A DNA stretch of 20,923 bases from an uncultured Bacilli bacterium (GCA_947628105.1 CANQYN010000010.1:1-20923); one strand, 5' to 3'. Positions 12,942 through 20,922 are shown, counted from the stretch's first letter. The notes: generated by a model not told the origin, from the letters alone. Program-made: numbers and translations.

Positions 12942-13685
12942 ATGATACAATATGAATATATTACAGATTCTGGTAAGGTAAGAGATCACAATGAAGATAG
13001 TGTTATTATTGTAGAAAATCAAAATGGTGAATATTTGCTTGCCGTCGCAGATGGAATGGGCGGTCATCTATGTGGCGAGGTAGCTTCAAGTTTAGCGATT
13101 TCTCATATTGGGGAAAGATTTCGAAGTCTAAGTTCTGTTGGAAATAAAGAAGATGCAATTAATTGGTTAAAAGAAGTCGTTAGTGAAATTAATGTATTAA
13201 TATTTAAATATACAGAAGAACATCCTGAAAGTACAGGTATGGGAACGACATTTGTCACTGCTATTTTGACAAAAGATTTCTTATTATATGGGAATTTAGG
13301 AGACTCTTCAGGTTTTGCTATCAAAGGAGGCAAACTTCAAAAAATTACAGAGGATCATACATTGGTTAATTTGCTAGTAAAAGCAGGAGATTTAACAGAA
13401 GAAGAGGCTAAAACACATCCAAGAAAAAATGTTTTAATGAAGGCTTTAGGATCTATGGCCAGTGTAGAGATGGATATTTTTGATGTCGAAACAGATGTGG
13501 AAGGAATTTTATTATGTAGTGATGGACTCACTAATATGTTAGATGTGGATAAAATTAATAAAGTATTAAATGAAGATTTGTCTATTCAAGAAAAGTTACA
13601 AAAACTAGTGTACAAGTGTAACAATCGAGGGGGAAACGACAATATTTCAATTGCCTATTTAGTTAAGGATGGTGTTAATCAATGA
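12942..13685 (+). CDS. prpC: PP2C-type Ser/Thr phosphatase PrpC/Stp
   Basis: 247 residues. Manganese-dependent protein phosphatase that reverses phosphorylation by the kinase encoded next. PP2C motifs in order: KVRDHNEDS (metal Asp), LLAVADGMGGHLCGEVAS, GMGTTFVTA, GNLGDSSGFAI, LLCSDGLTNM and RGGNDNISI near the end. The ATG at 12942 is preferred to one at 12927 because GGAGGGG (12931-12937) lies just before it and the longer frame would start inside rlmN. It follows rlmN by one base and overlaps prkC by four bases (ATGA), so all three are tightly coupled. Confidence 0.95.
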   Translation: MIQYEYITDSGKVRDHNEDSVIIVENQNGEYLLAVADGMGGHLCGEVASSLAISHIGERFRSLSSVGNKEDAINWLKEVVSEINVLIFKYTEEHPESTGMGTTFVTAILTKDFLLYGNLGDSSGFAIKGGKLQKITEDHTLVNLLVKAGDLTEEEAKTHPRKNVLMKALGSMASVEMDIFDVETDVEGILLCSDGLTNMLDVDKINKVLNEDLSIQEKLQKLVYKCNNRGGNDNISIAYLVKDGVNQ

Positions 13686-15421
13686 TAACAAAAGGATATT
13701 TACTAAATGATCGTTATGAAATTATCAGAACGATTGGAGAAGGCGGGATGGCCAATGTTTATTTGGCGGAAGATACTATTTTAAAAAGAAAAGTAGCGGT
13801 AAAAGTATTACGAGGCGATTTAGCAGAAGACGAAAAATTTGTGCGTCGTTTTCAAAGAGAGGCTAAATCTGCCAGCGGGCTTTCTCATCCCAATATTGTA
13901 GAAATGTATGATGTTGGGGAAGATGATGGGAAATATTTTATCGTTATGGAATATGTCGAAGGAAGAACTTTAAAAAGCTTGATAAAAAAACGTGGAGGTC
14001 TTACGTTACCAGAGGTAATCGATATTATGATGCAAGTGACAAGCGGAATTGCTTGTGCCCATGAAAGTTATATTATTCATCGAGATATCAAGCCGCAAAA
14101 TATTATTATTTTAGATGATGGAATGGTAAAAATTACAGATTTTGGTATTTCCCAAGCTTTGAATAGTCATGAATTAACAGAGACAAATTCTGTCATGGGG
14201 TCTGTTCATTATATTCCACCAGAGCAAGCAAGTGGAAATCGGGCAACGATGCAAAGCGATATTTATTCATTAGGAATTTTAATGTATGAATTAATTACGG
14301 GAAAAGTTCCATTTAAAGGAGAAAATGCTGTTGAAATTGCTATTAAACAAATGAAAGATCCGATTCCTTATATTACAGAAATAAAAGAGGATATTCCTCA
14401 AAGTATCGAAAATATTATATTAAAAGCAACCGCAAAAAATCCTAAAAATCGATATGCGACCGTATTAGAAATGAGAGAAGATATTGAAACTGCTTTAGAT
14501 AAAGAACGTCGTAATGAAGAAAGAGTAACATTTAATTATCCTGAGTATGAAAATAAAAATGAAAAAAATATTCCTAGTAGAATGCGAAAAATGGAAAAAG
14601 AACAAGATTCAAATGAAGATAAAAAATTAAATAAAGCAATGATTATAGCGGGAAGCATTCTAGCGGGTCTAGTTGTACTGGGATGTATTTTATTATTTAT
14701 TGTTCCTAATTTTCGAAAAGAAAAATCTGTCGAAGTACCAGATGTTCATGATATGACGGTAGAAGAAGCAGAAAAATTATTGGAAAAAGAAGGATTAGAA
14801 GTAGATGCAAAAACGATTGAGCATTATGATGATGAGATTGAAGAAGGAAAAGTAATAAAAACAAATCCGTTAGCAGGGAGAACTGTAAAGAAAGGAACGA
14901 GTGTTACTTTAACAGTTTCTCTTGGAAAAGAAGGATTTGAAGCTGAAAATTATGTAGGCCAAGATTATACTACTATCAAGGCATCTCTTGAAGCAAAGGG
15001 AATTGTTGTCGTCTTGGAGGAAAAAGAATATACCGATAAGGATACAGTAAAAGAAAATACTATTTTAGAACAGAGTGTTACGGCAGGAACAACACTAAAA
15101 ACTGGGGATACGATTTCTTTTACCATTCCTAAAATTGTAAAAACATATCCTGATTTTACAGATGGAACATATTCTCTTAGTGATATCAAAAACTTTTGTA
15201 AAGAAAATAATATTACCTTTAAAAGTAGAACATTAAATACTAATGATTATCCTGATGGAACTATTTATTCTCAAGATCGAGCTGCAGGAACTAAAATTGT
15301 ACCAGGGGTAAGTTTGACAATAACAGTAACGAAAAAGATTCAAACTTCGACACCATCTACTAACAATAATGGTTCAACTCAAACACCAAATCCAACACCA
15401 GAGGCAGGAGTAACCCCTTAA
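13682..15421 (+). CDS. prkC: Ser/Thr protein kinase PrkC with PASTA repeats
   Basis: 579 residues. Membrane sensor kinase for cell-wall fragments or lipid II, controlling wall synthesis, dormancy and, in Bacillus, spore germination. The kinase domain (10-272) has GEGGMANVYLAED (19-31), Lys41 (VAVKVL), the catalytic loop His133-Arg-Asp135 in HRDIKPQN and DFG at 153-155. A charged linker follows, one membrane helix (about 319-342), then three PASTA modules outside (about 348-413, 417-482, 486-553) and a Thr/Ser/Pro/Asn-rich tail to 579. Module 1 is canonical (EVPDVHDMTVEEAEKLL); modules 2 and 3 are more diverged. Its stop shares a base with the rsgA start. Confidence 0.96.
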   Translation: MITKGYLLNDRYEIIRTIGEGGMANVYLAEDTILKRKVAVKVLRGDLAEDEKFVRRFQREAKSASGLSHPNIVEMYDVGEDDGKYFIVMEYVEGRTLKSLIKKRGGLTLPEVIDIMMQVTSGIACAHESYIIHRDIKPQNIIILDDGMVKITDFGISQALNSHELTETNSVMGSVHYIPPEQASGNRATMQSDIYSLGILMYELITGKVPFKGENAVEIAIKQMKDPIPYITEIKEDIPQSIENIILKATAKNPKNRYATVLEMREDIETALDKERRNEERVTFNYPEYENKNEKNIPSRMRKMEKEQDSNEDKKLNKAMIIAGSILAGLVVLGCILLFIVPNFRKEKSVEVPDVHDMTVEEAEKLLEKEGLEVDAKTIEHYDDEIEEGKVIKTNPLAGRTVKKGTSVTLTVSLGKEGFEAENYVGQDYTTIKASLEAKGIVVVLEEKEYTDKDTVKENTILEQSVTAGTTLKTGDTISFTIPKIVKTYPDFTDGTYSLSDIKNFCKENNITFKSRTLNTNDYPDGTIYSQDRAAGTKIVPGVSLTITVTKKIQTSTPSTNNNGSTQTPNPTPEAGVTP

Positions 15422-16248
15422 TGAAAGGAAAAATTATAAAACAAATCAGTAATGATTATACGATTAAAAGTGTAAACAATGTATATATATGTAAAAGCCG
15501 AGGAAAATTTCGTCATGAAAAAATAAAACCTCTCGTAGGGGATAATGTCGAATTTGATGAAACAAATCGTATTATTTTAAAAATTTATCCTCGTTCTAAT
15601 GAGCTCGTTCGCCCTTCTATTTGTAATGTCGAACAAGCATTTATTATAACGAGTGTAAAAAAACCAAATTTTGATTCTAACTTATTAGATAAGTTACTTA
15701 CGATTATTGAATTTAATCGTATAAAACCAATTATTTGTTTTACAAAATTAGATTTATTAGAAGAAAATGAAACAAAAGAAATTCAAAAATATCGAGATTA
15801 TTATCAAAAGATAGGTTATACTGTATTTGATAATTCTCAAATAGAAGAAATAAAAAAAATGTTTCGCGGGAAAACAACTGTATTTACAGGACAAACAGGG
15901 GCAGGGAAATCTACTTTATTAAATCGATTAAACCCTGATTTTGCAATCCGTACTAATGAAATATCTGATGCTTTAGGAAGAGGAAAAAATACGACAACTC
16001 ACGTAGAGTTAAGAGAACTTTTTGATGGAATGGTCGCTGATACTCCCGGATTTTCAGATGTTAGTTTTATAGAAATGGAAAAATCAGATATTAGAGATAA
16101 TTTCGTTGAATTTAACTTGTATCGCGATCAATGTAAATATCGAGATTGCATGCATGATAAAGAAGAAGATTGCGAAGTGAAAAATCAAGTAAAAAAAGGA
16201 ACAATCATAAAAAGTAGATATGAAAATTATTTAAAATTTATTAGGTGA
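15421..16248 (+). CDS. rsgA: Ribosome small-subunit biogenesis GTPase RsgA
   Basis: 275 residues. Circularly permuted GTPase that acts late in 30S maturation. N-terminal OB-fold (to about 70), then the GTPase with motifs in permuted order: the G4 motif FTKLDLLE comes before the P-loop GQTGAGKST, followed by a switch region with a run of three Thr and DTPGFSD (G3). A C-terminal zinc knuckle has CKYRDCMHDKEEDC (Cys, Cys, His, Cys). Start and prkC stop overlap (TAATG); the nearest purine-rich site GGAG lies about 11 bases upstream, so translation is probably coupled. Second gene (with rlmN) tying ribosome quality to this signalling operon. Confidence 0.95.
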   Translation: MKGKIIKQISNDYTIKSVNNVYICKSRGKFRHEKIKPLVGDNVEFDETNRIILKIYPRSNELVRPSICNVEQAFIITSVKKPNFDSNLLDKLLTIIEFNRIKPIICFTKLDLLEENETKEIQKYRDYYQKIGYTVFDNSQIEEIKKMFRGKTTVFTGQTGAGKSTLLNRLNPDFAIRTNEISDALGRGKNTTTHVELRELFDGMVADTPGFSDVSFIEMEKSDIRDNFVEFNLYRDQCKYRDCMHDKEEDCEVKNQVKKGTIIKSRYENYLKFIR

Positions 16249-16252
16249 TAAT

Positions 16253-16855
16253 ATGATAAGTACGTCAATATTAAATTTAGAACAAATAGAAAATCTTCCT
16301 AAATTAGAAAAAGCGGGAAGTGATTATATTCATCTTGATGTTATGGATGGGAAGTTTGTTACCAATAAAAAAGATTATTCTCTATTCTCTCATCAAAAAC
16401 CAATAGATATCCATTTAATGGTAAAAAATGTAAAATATTATGTTGATCAATATAAAAAATTTATGCCTCAATATATCACTTTTCATATCGAAGTAGGAAA
16501 CACTCAAGAATATATTAATTATATAAAAAAACAAAATATAAAAGTAGGGATTGCCATTAATCCAAATACTCCGCTTTCAGCTTTGAAGCCTTATTTAAAC
16601 CAAATCGACTTAGTTTTAGTCATGAGTGTTTTTCCAGGATATGGAGGACAAGAATTTATTGACGTAACGGATAAAATAAAGCAAGTAAAAGATAGTCAAA
16701 AGAATAATCATTATCTCATTGAAGTAGATGGCGGAATTAATGATGTAACGATTGAAAAGGTCAAAGATTGTGATTTGATAGTATGTGGAAGTTTTATTAC
16801 TAAAAGTGAGGATTATCAAAGTAAAATAGAAATATTAAAAAATAAAATGAAATAA
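16253..16855 (+). CDS. rpe: Ribulose-phosphate 3-epimerase
   Basis: 200 residues, about 15-20 shorter than typical. Interconverts ribulose-5-phosphate and xylulose-5-phosphate in the pentose phosphate pathway, using a metal held by two His and two Asp in a TIM barrel. Visible motifs: ISTSILN, IHLDVMDGKFV (metal His and catalytic Asp), DIHLMV (metal His), VMSVFPGYGGQEFI, EVDGGI (second Asp) and CDLIVCGSFI for phosphate. THVEA is FHIEV here. The missing length is in surface loops and helices, so activity is expected. Ribosome site AGGTGAT; four bases after rsgA; a strong terminator overlaps its stop. Last gene of the operon. Confidence 0.92.
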   Translation: MISTSILNLEQIENLPKLEKAGSDYIHLDVMDGKFVTNKKDYSLFSHQKPIDIHLMVKNVKYYVDQYKKFMPQYITFHIEVGNTQEYINYIKKQNIKVGIAINPNTPLSALKPYLNQIDLVLVMSVFPGYGGQEFIDVTDKIKQVKDSQKNNHYLIEVDGGINDVTIEKVKDCDLIVCGSFITKSEDYQSKIEILKNKMK

Positions 16856-16873
16856 TTCATTTTATTTTTTTCA
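16838..16873 (+). terminator. Terminator of rlmN-rpe operon, spanning rpe stop
   Basis: A perfect 14-bp stem (16838-16851 with 16856-16869) whose four-base loop ATAA contains the rpe stop codon. The T-rich right arm runs on into more T. The last codons of rpe form the left arm. Confidence 0.8.
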
Positions 16874-16912
16874 TATCTATGATAAAATAATATAAAATAG
16901 AGGTGGATTTAT

Positions 16913-18181
16913 ATGGAATGTCCAAAATGTCATACTAACTTAAATCAAGGAGAAAATAAATGCCCAAATTGTGGTTGGAGTAATTCAATTGAGAATGTAG
17001 ATACTTTTTTTGAAAATATGCCTACTACACCAATAACAGATACTGTTTCTCAAAATTCTTCTATCAATAATGAAAATCAAAAAGAGAATGAAAAACCAGT
17101 TGAAGTAGTGTCACAAGAACAACCAACAAATCAAGAAGAAACTCAAGGATATCATCTTGATAAAGTATTAGATGATCAAGGGAATATAATTACTATTGAA
17201 CAAGAAAATTTAGCTCTTGAAAATAAAAGACAGTTGCAGGCAGAAAAAGATGCGGCCGAACAAGCTGCTTTGGAAGAACAAAATCATGAGTACGATTATG
17301 ATGAATATGACTTATTAGCTAGTTATATCGGAAAAAATTCTGATAAAATAACTGATGAGGGATTTTCATTTGCTGCTTTTTTTCTAAGAAGTATATATCT
17401 TATGTATCGTAAATGTTACTTATATGCAATTGGGGTATTTGCCTTAAATATTATTGCCATTTTAATAGTATTTTTAACTCCTGTTCCTACTTTTATTGCT
17501 TCTATTGTAAATATCATTATTTCAGTTGTAATAGGAATTTTATTTAAAAAGACATATATTAATAATTGTATTAAAAAAATAAAAAAAATTATTTCTAAAA
17601 ATGAAAGGAAATCATTTACCGAAGTTAGTAAAATATGCCAAAAGAAAGGTGGCGTATCAGTAGCCATGATGGTGTTACTTGGAATTTTAGAAATTATAGT
17701 TATATATATTGTCGTTGCTTTTATATTATTAAATACGATACTTGAAATAATCGATGACAATAGAAGAGATTACGCAGAAAAAAATATGAAAAAATATATA
17801 GAAGCAGTCGAGCAGGGTTATAAAGATTTAAAAGATAAGAGTGTTATCAATTCATATCAGGGACAAGCATATAGCAAACTCGGTAGCACTTCGATAGAAA
17901 CAGAAGATGGAAAAGTAAATATTTCTATTCAATCGCAAGGGGCAGAACCTACGGTAGATGAGTCAAATATTTTAATTTTAAAAGATAATGGTGAAGTTTC
18001 TTGTGCTCATATTAAGTTTGAATCTTATTATGCTTATTATAATGACAATAAGATTACTTTATCAAAAAATAATGATGAAGTTTGTGAAATACCTGAGCCA
18101 GAAAATACTCCACAAACGGAAGTGGGAGAAACACCATCTGTATCAAATTCACCTGTAAGTTCTACTCAACCAACACAATAA
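16913..18181 (+). CDS. Zinc-ribbon membrane protein with exported C-terminal domain
   Basis: 422 residues, function unknown. A zinc ribbon opens the protein (CPKC 3-6, CPNC 17-20), followed by a disordered Gln/Glu/Asn-rich linker (about 25-130). A membrane block begins FSFAAFFLRSIYLMYRKCYLYAI (151-173), resembling DUF2628-type zinc-ribbon membrane proteins, with helices at about 168-188, 190-211 and 248-274. Residues 285-395 are hydrophilic, include a beta-rich part with Cys364 and Cys391, and are probably outside the cell; the tail is Pro/Thr/Ser-rich. The exported half loosely recalls pilin-like domains, a weak guess. Ribosome site GAGGTGG. It is a single-gene unit between two terminators. 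Confidence 0.7.
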   Translation: MECPKCHTNLNQGENKCPNCGWSNSIENVDTFFENMPTTPITDTVSQNSSINNENQKENEKPVEVVSQEQPTNQEETQGYHLDKVLDDQGNIITIEQENLALENKRQLQAEKDAAEQAALEEQNHEYDYDEYDLLASYIGKNSDKITDEGFSFAAFFLRSIYLMYRKCYLYAIGVFALNIIAILIVFLTPVPTFIASIVNIIISVVIGILFKKTYINNCIKKIKKIISKNERKSFTEVSKICQKKGGVSVAMMVLLGILEIIVIYIVVAFILLNTILEIIDDNRRDYAEKNMKKYIEAVEQGYKDLKDKSVINSYQGQAYSKLGSTSIETEDGKVNISIQSQGAEPTVDESNILILKDNGEVSCAHIKFESYYAYYNDNKITLSKNNDEVCEIPEPENTPQTEVGETPSVSNSPVSSTQPTQ

Positions 18182-18207
18182 AAATAGGCAGTTATGCCTA
18201 TTTTTTG
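18181..18207. terminator. Bidirectional terminator, zinc-ribbon gene / sspI
   Basis: 10-bp perfect stem AAAATAGGCA / TGCCTATTTT (18181-18190, 18195-18204), loop GTTA, with T runs on both strands. It serves the rightward gene and the convergent sspI, overlapping both stops. Confidence 0.85.
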
Positions 18208-18407
18208 ATGTTTTGAGTTAGAATATTCAATAATTGATCCTTTTCTTGTTCGTTACTATTTTCCCAAATGATTTCTAAAAAAACGCCCATTCCTGGTAAT
18301 ACAGCTTCATCATTAGAATGAATTCCATCTTCAATAGAATCTTTAAAATCTTGTTTGTCAGAATCTTTGAATGCTTCTATAATATGTTTTCGAATACTAA
18401 TTTCCAA
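18198..18407 (-). CDS. sspI: Small acid-soluble spore protein SspI
   Basis: 69 residues; Bacillus SspI has about 71. The body matches it closely: ISIRKHIIEAFKD, then the hallmark VLPGMGVFLEIIWENSNEQEKDQLLNIL (in Bacillus roughly MLPGLGVLFEVIW...SEKNEML). SspI is a minor spore-core protein made in the forespore. The start is TTG at 18405-18407, six bases after AAAGGGTG on the minus strand; the longer frame from 18458 runs through the promoter and adds unrelated residues. A SigG-like promoter lies upstream. It is direct evidence of sporulation in this organism or its recent ancestors. Convergent with the zinc-ribbon gene, divergent from lemA. Confidence 0.88.
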   Translation of the reverse strand: MEISIRKHIIEAFKDSDKQDFKDSIEDGIHSNDEAVLPGMGVFLEIIWENSNEQEKDQLLNILTQNIKK

Positions 18408-18427
18408 TTGTATCACCCTTTCTTTTA

Positions 18428-18456
18428 TAGTTTGTAAAGATTTAAAAAATATATAC
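18428..18456 (-). promoter_or_regulatory. SigG-like forespore promoter of sspI
   Basis: Minus strand GTATA (18452-18456; SigG -35 consensus GHATR), 17 bp, CAAACTA (18428-18434; consensus CATNHTA, one mismatch). It sits just upstream of the ribosome site of sspI, a known SigG-controlled gene. Confidence 0.55.
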
Positions 18457-18464
18457 AAAAACTA

Positions 18465-18493
18465 TTTCTTTTTTAATTAAGTTTTTGTATAAT
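18465..18493 (+). promoter_or_regulatory. Promoter for lemA
   Basis: TATAAT (18488-18493) with a poor -35 (TTTCTT, 18465-18470) 17 bp upstream; leader of about 15 bases containing GGAGGT. Confidence 0.45.
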
Positions 18494-18514
18494 AAAAATA
18501 GAATGGAGGTAAAT

Positions 18515-19072
18515 ATGACAATATATATTTTGATAGGAATTCTTGTAATTGTAATCTTTCTTGTATCGTTTATTATGGGAACATATAATTCACTTGTTCG
18601 TTTAAAAAACAAAGTAGAAAATAGTTGGTCACAAGTTGAAGTATTATTAAAACGTAGATATGATTTAATTCCCAATCTAGTAAATACGGTAAAAGGGTAT
18701 GCAAAACATGAAAAAACTACATTAGATGAAGTAATTAAGGCTCGTAATCAGTATGCGACTGCGACGACAAATTCTGAAAAAATGGAAGCTAGTAATGTTA
18801 TCTCTGGGACATTAAGTCGTTTATTTGCTTTGGCAGAAAATTATCCTGATTTAAAGGCAAATGAAAATTTTATTAGTTTACAAACGGAGTTATCAGAAAC
18901 AGAAGATAAGATTGCTTATGCAAGACAATTTTATAATGACACTGTTATGATGTATCATGATAAATTACGAGTATTTCCTTCCAATATAGTAGCTTCTATG
19001 TTTCATTTTAAAGATGAAAAATATTTTGAAGTAGCGGAAGAAGAAAAAGAAAATCCAAAAGTAGAATTTTAA
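18515..19072 (+). CDS. lemA: LemA family membrane protein
   Basis: 185 residues, the usual size. One N-terminal membrane helix (about 3-22), then the family signature YNSLVRLKNKVENSWSQVEVLLKRRYDLIPNLV and a long helical bundle, with YPDLKANENF and TEDKIAYARQFYND typical of LemA. The N-terminus is outside and the helical part cytoplasmic in known members; the role is still unclear, often linked to membrane proteases or envelope stress. The ATG at 18515 with GGAGGT just upstream is preferred to an in-frame ATG at 18485 that overlaps the -10 box. Own terminator follows; the htpX or TPM partner often seen beside lemA is absent. Confidence 0.92.
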   Translation: MTIYILIGILVIVIFLVSFIMGTYNSLVRLKNKVENSWSQVEVLLKRRYDLIPNLVNTVKGYAKHEKTTLDEVIKARNQYATATTNSEKMEASNVISGTLSRLFALAENYPDLKANENFISLQTELSETEDKIAYARQFYNDTVMMYHDKLRVFPSNIVASMFHFKDEKYFEVAEEEKENPKVEF

Positions 19073-19094
19073 AAGACGATACGTCTTTTTTTTA
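19071..19094 (+). terminator. Intrinsic terminator of lemA
   Basis: 8-bp stem AAAAGACG / CGTCTTTT (19071-19078, 19082-19089), loop ATA, and an eight-T run; it begins in the lemA stop codon. Confidence 0.8.
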
Positions 19095-19127
19095 TGTTTT
19101 AAACATATGTTTTATAGAGGTGAATAT

Positions 19128-20021
19128 ATGAAAAATGCAATAAATTATTTTTATAATTTAGAAGTTTCAGATATTTACCATATTGATGATAATTATAAAT
19201 TTAAAATAGGAAATGATTATTACATACTGTTATTGTTAAAGTATCCTCAACCTTTAGAAAAGATATATCAATTAAGTAGTACTTTATATCAACATGGTAT
19301 TTATAATCATCAAATTATTTTGAATAAAGAGGGACAATTAACAACTATGATTAATGAAAAAACATATTTATTATTATGGTATTATCAGGAGATGAAAGAA
19401 AATATTACACTGGATAGTATTGTTACCTTTTCTCAACAAAATTTTTCTTTTTTAGAAAATCATTTTATGGAGTGGGACAACTTATGGGCTAGTAAAATAG
19501 ATTATTTTGAATATCAAATGAGCGAGTGTAAACAAAAATATCCTTTACTTAAAGATAGTATTAACTATTTTATAGGAATCGCAGAAACGGGAATTTCTCT
19601 TTTTCGGTTTAATAAAAGAGAATATAATAATGTAGGAATAACACATAATCGAGTAAATCCTCAAGATACTATCTTCGATTTATACAATCCTCTTACTTTT
19701 GTCATCGACATCAAAGTTCGAGATACCGCTGAATACTTTAAAGCTTGTTTTTTAGAAGAAGATGTTTTTTTAAAAATAACTTCTTATATCAAAAACGCTA
19801 ATTTAGATAATTATGAACTACTTATGTTTTATATTCGATTTTTTTATCCTTCCTTTTATTTTGATATTTATGAGAAGATTATGGCTCAAGAAGTAGAAGA
19901 AAAAGAAATTTTAGTCGCTATTCAAAAAGCTAAAGATTACGAAATGTTATTAAAAAAACTATATCAATTTATTAGCCAATATATTGTTCTTCCTGATATT
20001 GAATGGATAAAAAAAATGTAG
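19128..20021 (+). CDS. yutH: YutH/CotS-like spore-coat protein, degenerate kinase fold
   Basis: 297 residues. The plan is that of aminoglycoside-phosphotransferase-like spore coat proteins. N-lobe: VSDIYHIDDNYKFKIGNDYYILLLLKYP, then TTMINEKTYLLLWYY hinge. C-lobe: THNRVNPQDTIFDLYNPLTFVIDIKVRDTAEYFK where kinases have 'HGDxxxxN...viDw...dpxxDLA'. The catalytic HGD is HNR here, so it is probably a pseudokinase, as YutH is thought to be. The call is strengthened by the neighbour: a NifU-like (YutI-like) gene is convergent, as yutH and yutI are neighbours in Bacillus. The ATG at 19128 after GAGGTGA is used; an ATG at 19107 lacks a site. Sporulation role by homology. Confidence 0.6.
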   Translation: MKNAINYFYNLEVSDIYHIDDNYKFKIGNDYYILLLLKYPQPLEKIYQLSSTLYQHGIYNHQIILNKEGQLTTMINEKTYLLLWYYQEMKENITLDSIVTFSQQNFSFLENHFMEWDNLWASKIDYFEYQMSECKQKYPLLKDSINYFIGIAETGISLFRFNKREYNNVGITHNRVNPQDTIFDLYNPLTFVIDIKVRDTAEYFKACFLEEDVFLKITSYIKNANLDNYELLMFYIRFFYPSFYFDIYEKIMAQEVEEKEILVAIQKAKDYEMLLKKLYQFISQYIVLPDIEWIKKM

Positions 20022-20034
20022 TTTATACTACATT
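20008..20034 (-). terminator. Leftward terminator of the NifU-like gene
   Basis: 8-bp stem AATGTAGT / ACTACATT (20015-20022, 20027-20034), loop of four. On the minus strand it is followed by a run of T that lies within the last codons of yutH. It covers both convergent stop codons; no T run exists for the rightward direction. Confidence 0.7.
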
Positions 20035-20253
20035 GATTACTTCTTTTACTTCGGGGACTTCTTCTTTTAAAGTAAATTCTAATCCCTCTTTTAATGTGAT
20101 ATCCATCATTTCACATCCTGCGCAGGCACCCATTATTTTGACATAGACGATACCATCTTCAAATTTAACGAACTCAATATTTCCGCCATCATTAATTAAA
20201 TAAGGTCGTATCGCGTCAATAATTTCGATAATTTTTTTTTCTGTTTCTTTCAT
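20023..20253 (-). CDS. yutI: NifU-like iron-sulfur scaffold (YutI type)
   Basis: 76 residues, a stand-alone NifU C-terminal domain. Motifs: IRPYLINDGGNIEFV, then GACAGCEMMDITLKEGLE with the cluster-binding pair Cys44-Cys47 (CAGC), and the usual end VPEVKEVINV. Two molecules can share a 4Fe-4S cluster and pass it to apo-proteins. Ribosome site AAGGTGAT before the ATG. One base separates its stop from that of yutH. It is transcribed alone from a good promoter. Confidence 0.9.
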   Translation of the reverse strand: MKETEKKIIEIIDAIRPYLINDGGNIEFVKFEDGIVYVKIMGACAGCEMMDITLKEGLEFTLKEEVPEVKEVINVV

Positions 20254-20269
20254 TTTATCACCTTTTCTT

Positions 20270-20298
20270 ATTATAGTAAAAAAAGAATAACAAGTAAA
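20270..20298 (-). promoter_or_regulatory. SigA promoter of the NifU-like gene
   Basis: Minus strand TTTACT (20293-20298), 17 bp, TATAAT (20270-20275); leader of about ten bases with AAGGTGA. Confidence 0.65.
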
Positions 20299-20320
20299 GC
20301 TTTTGATTTAGTATAATTTA

Positions 20321-20329
20321 TGTTATAAT
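20321..20329 (+). promoter_or_regulatory. Extended -10 promoter of the S1-domain gene
   Basis: TGTTATAAT, preceded by a second TATAAT at 20312-20317. No good -35 at 17 bp; TTGATT (20303-20308) is 15 bp from the downstream box. Divergent from the NifU-like gene. Confidence 0.55.
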
Positions 20330-20347
20330 TTTATCGAGGTGTTTAAC

Positions 20348-20737
20348 TTGAGTAAATATAAAAAAGGAAGAATACTCAAAGGAGTCGTCACCGGGATTGA
20401 GTCATATGGAATTTTTGTTCAATTTGATGATTATTATAGTGGACTTATTCATATATCAGAAGTTTCTGATCATTTTGTAAAAAATTTAAATGATGTCGTA
20501 GAGGTAGGAGAAATTATCAATGTAAAAATAATTGGCGTTGATGATTTGATGGGACATATTAATTTGAGTATTAAGGGAATAAAATATAAAGATAAAAAAG
20601 TAGTAAAAAGAAAACCTATTATAGAGACACCATCTGGATTTCAAACGTTAGCTTCTAAATTGCCTTTTTGGATAGAAGAAAGTCTTAAAAATATGGAAAA
20701 GAAGTTAAATGGTGTTGACAAATATAAGCAAAACTGA
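20348..20737 (+). CDS. yugI: S1 RNA-binding protein, YugI/CvfD (GSP13) type
   Basis: 129 residues. One S1 domain (about 5-75) with GRILKGVVTGIESYGIFVQFDDYYSGLIHISEV and GHINLSIKGI, then a basic linker and the family C-terminal helix GFQTLASKLPFWIEESL, which matches the end of Bacillus YugI and Listeria/Streptococcus CvfD. These proteins bind RNA or the 30S subunit and affect post-transcriptional and stress regulation. The start is TTG at 20348, six bases after GAGGTG; an in-frame GTG at 20339 overlaps that site. The stop lies in the spacer of the tRNA-Val promoter. Confidence 0.85.
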   Translation: MSKYKKGRILKGVVTGIESYGIFVQFDDYYSGLIHISEVSDHFVKNLNDVVEVGEIINVKIIGVDDLMGHINLSIKGIKYKDKKVVKRKPIIETPSGFQTLASKLPFWIEESLKNMEKKLNGVDKYKQN

Positions 20738-20743
20738 TATATT
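20715..20743 (+). promoter_or_regulatory. Promoter for the tRNA-Val/tRNA-Thr cluster
   Basis: TTGACA (20715-20720), 17 bp, TATATT (20738-20743), with the -35 box inside the last codons of the S1-domain gene. Confidence 0.7.
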
Positions 20744-20761
20744 AAATTATGTCAGGTTGAC

Positions 20762-20838
20762 GGGCGATTAGCTCAGTTGGTTAGAGCACCTGCCTTACAA
20801 GCAGGGGGTCATAGGTTCGAGTCCTATATCGCCCACCA
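20762..20838 (+). tRNA. tRNA-Val(TAC)
   Basis: 77 nt. Acceptor GGGCGAT/ATCGCCC, anticodon TAC at 20796-20798 in loop CTTACAA, T-loop TTCGAGT, encoded CCA (20836-20838). Confidence 0.96.
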
Positions 20839-20846
20839 TTTTTTTT

Positions 20847-20922
<76 letters not shown>

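Noticed and set aside
14965..15189. Minus-strand open frame within prkC
   Set aside because: Shadow of the PASTA-coding region with no start signals.
18408..18458. N-terminal extension of sspI
   Set aside because: It covers the promoter and ribosome site, and SspI proteins begin close to the TTG at 18407.
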